From positions 1 to 51,261 of the forward strand of contig NZ_RHHB01000020.1 of the NCBI RefSeq assembly GCF_003710805.1: a stretch of 51,261 bases of DNA. Direction: 5' to 3'. Source of the DNA: Agromyces tardus. GTDB taxonomy: Bacteria; Actinomycetota; Actinomycetes; Actinomycetales; Microbacteriaceae. Made by a program: the position numbers and the translations under genes. Under the pieces are notes generated by a model. The model worked only from the letters and a program-made list of their open reading frames with translations. It did not search any database and had not been told where the DNA came from. Positions 50,189 to 51,261 of this stretch are shown here, piece after piece; the first letter of the stretch is position 1; each line of letters starts with the position of its first letter.

Positions 50189-51261
50189 GGGTTCCCCCTC
50201 GTCTGCGACGCCGTCGTCGCGGGTGCGGTGGCCGGGCGGTAGACGTCGAGCGCCCCCGGCACGATGCGGATGGTGGTGCGGTAGCCGGGGCTCGCGAGGT
50301 CGGCGGATGCCTCGGCGGGCGCGTCGAGCGCGACCTCGCCGTCGTGCGCGAACCCCGGGGGCTGTCCGCCGCGCGGTCGCACGAGCACGTCGAGCTCGTG
50401 CGCGGTGAACGACTCGACGCGTTCGGGCAGGAGCCGGAGGGCGCGGAACACCCCGGCGGTGCGCCGGCCGAACGCGAGCGAGGCGGCCACGCGGCTGCGC
50501 GATCCGGCGTGCAGCACGCGCACGTCGAGCACGCCGTCGTCGATGCTCTGCCGCTGCAGCGGCGCGGGCGTTCCCGGGTCGTTGCGGCCGACGCCGACGA
50601 ACAGCGTCCAGACCGTGGCGCGCCGCCCGTCGAGCACGACGGTCACGGGGTCGGAACGGCGCAGCACGCGGGAGGCGGCGAGGGTCGCGGCGAGCCACTT
50701 GTTGGTCACCCGCTCCTCGAGCTGCTCCCGGACGGCCACGAAGTCCGGGTAGACGCCGACGGAGGCGGTGTTGAGCACGGTGATCGGCGCCTGCCGGCCG
50801 AAGGCGAGCTCCGCGACATCCGCCCGCACGCCCTCGCCGCGTTGCAGCGCATCGATCGCCAGGTCGACGGATGCCGCGCCCGCCGTGCGTGCGAAGTGGT
50901 TGAACGTGCCGCCGGGCACGACGAGCATCGGCACGCCCGCGCGCCGGGCCTCATGGGCGACGGCCGCGACGGATCCGTCACCGCCGCACGCGCCGACGAT
51001 GCGGGGCGGATCCTCGCGGTCGAGCGCGGCCCGCACGACGGCACCGGGGTCCTCACCCTCGGCGAGCTCGTGCAGCTCCGCGAGCGGAAGCCGTTCGGCG
51101 AGCACCGCGGCGGGATCGGAGCGCACGACGCTCGTGCCCGACGAGCGATTCACGACGACGAACACGCCCTCGCCGTCGGGCGACGCTGGCAGCGCGCGAT
51201 CCACGCCGGGCGGCGCGGGCGGCGGGGGCGGGCCCGGCCGGGGGCGCGCCACGACCGCGCC
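50185..51261 (-). CDS. Diacylglycerol/sphingosine kinase-family protein, 5' end outside window
   Basis: At least 358 codons; the frame stays open through the window edge. The lipid-kinase catalytic domain spans about residues 28-340: VFVVVNRSSGTSVV, the nucleotide loop GACGGDGSVAAVAH, VVPGGTFNHFARTAG, and a second domain with VGVGRNDPG. A Pro-rich linker (PRPGPPPPPAPPG) precedes it, so a fused N-terminal domain, for example a PAP2 phosphatase as in many actinobacterial relatives, is likely beyond the edge; a GTG start at 51252 is possible but less attractive. It would phosphorylate diacylglycerol or a similar lipid at the membrane. Confidence 0.85.
   Translation of the reverse strand, partial: GAVVARPRPGPPPPPAPPGVDRALPASPDGEGVFVVVNRSSGTSVVRSDPAAVLAERLPLAELHELAEGEDPGAVVRAALDREDPPRIVGACGGDGSVAAVAHEARRAGVPMLVVPGGTFNHFARTAGAASVDLAIDALQRGEGVRADVAELAFGRQAPITVLNTASVGVYPDFVAVREQLEERVTNKWLAATLAASRVLRRSDPVTVVLDGRRATVWTLFVGVGRNDPGTPAPLQRQSIDDGVLDVRVLHAGSRSRVAASLAFGRRTAGVFRALRLLPERVESFTAHELDVLVRPRGGQPPGFAHDGEVALDAPAEASADLASPGYRTTIRIVPGALDVYRPATAPATTASQTRGNP

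Overview
This is a gene-dense, very GC-rich (roughly 70% or more) stretch of chromosome from an actinobacterium, most likely a Microbacteriaceae member (Agromyces/Microbacterium-like). That placement is inferred from: a DUF7882-type small protein at 20570; palindromic GGTCGAGTAG...TATCGAGACC intergenic repeats; many leaderless-looking genes with a TANNNT box just before GTG/ATG; and strong enrichment of GGATGCC/GGCATCC. No tRNA, rRNA, CRISPR array, transposase, phage gene or replication origin was seen. About 50 protein genes are supported; both window edges cut through a gene.

Layout. (1) 1-5292: three overlapping luciferase-like FMN-dependent monooxygenase genes on the minus strand, divergent from an M20 amidohydrolase and an FMN reductase; this looks like a module that deacylates and oxidatively cleaves a small organic (sulfur- or nitrogen-containing) compound. 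(2) 5339-9005: an IlvD/Edd dehydratase divergent from an SMP-30 lactonase and a zinc dehydrogenase, the core of a sugar / sugar-acid oxidation route. (3) 9048-13313: small proteins, an aldo/keto reductase and PEP synthase. (4) 13314-13721: four tandem 86-bp palindromic repeats and a perfect 15-bp hairpin. (5) 13722-21123: HesB-like protein, DEAD-box helicase, membrane protein, Cys-rich GIY-YIG-like protein, small helical protein, anchored Pro/Thr-rich protein, cyclic-nucleotide-type phosphodiesterase and a lineage-specific DUF7882 pair. (6) 21124-28115: Stealth-type sugar-phosphate transferase, fatty acid desaturase, class V aminotransferase, FBP-type EF-G-binding protein, DHFR-like protein, SGNH hydrolase, DUF1918 protein.

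(7) 28341-38502 is the most coherent system: a PucR-type regulator divergent from gabT, glutamate dehydrogenase, gabD, putrescine oxidase, a two-domain universal stress protein and an APC permease, closed by a strong 12-bp stem terminator. It would import putrescine (or another amine or GABA) and convert it to succinate, while the dehydrogenase regenerates the 2-oxoglutarate that GabT consumes. (8) 38599-42977: a LacI regulator followed by three operator-like motifs, then an APC permease translationally coupled to an YtcJ-type amidohydrolase. (9) 43098-44604: a TetR/hydrolase pair whose promoter overlaps a perfect operator palindrome. (10) 44705-51261: a small membrane protein, a DUF937 protein, two MaoC/hot-dog dehydratase genes next to murB, a 447-bp repeat-filled gap, and fadD coupled to a diacylglycerol-kinase-family gene that runs off the window.

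Nothing here is a clear-cut new defence or mobile system. The features most worth a second look are the self-contained putrescine/glutamate cycle, the covarying palindromic repeat family, the enriched GGATGCC word, the operator arrays at 39640-39706 and 44612-44640, and the three-monooxygenase/M20 module.
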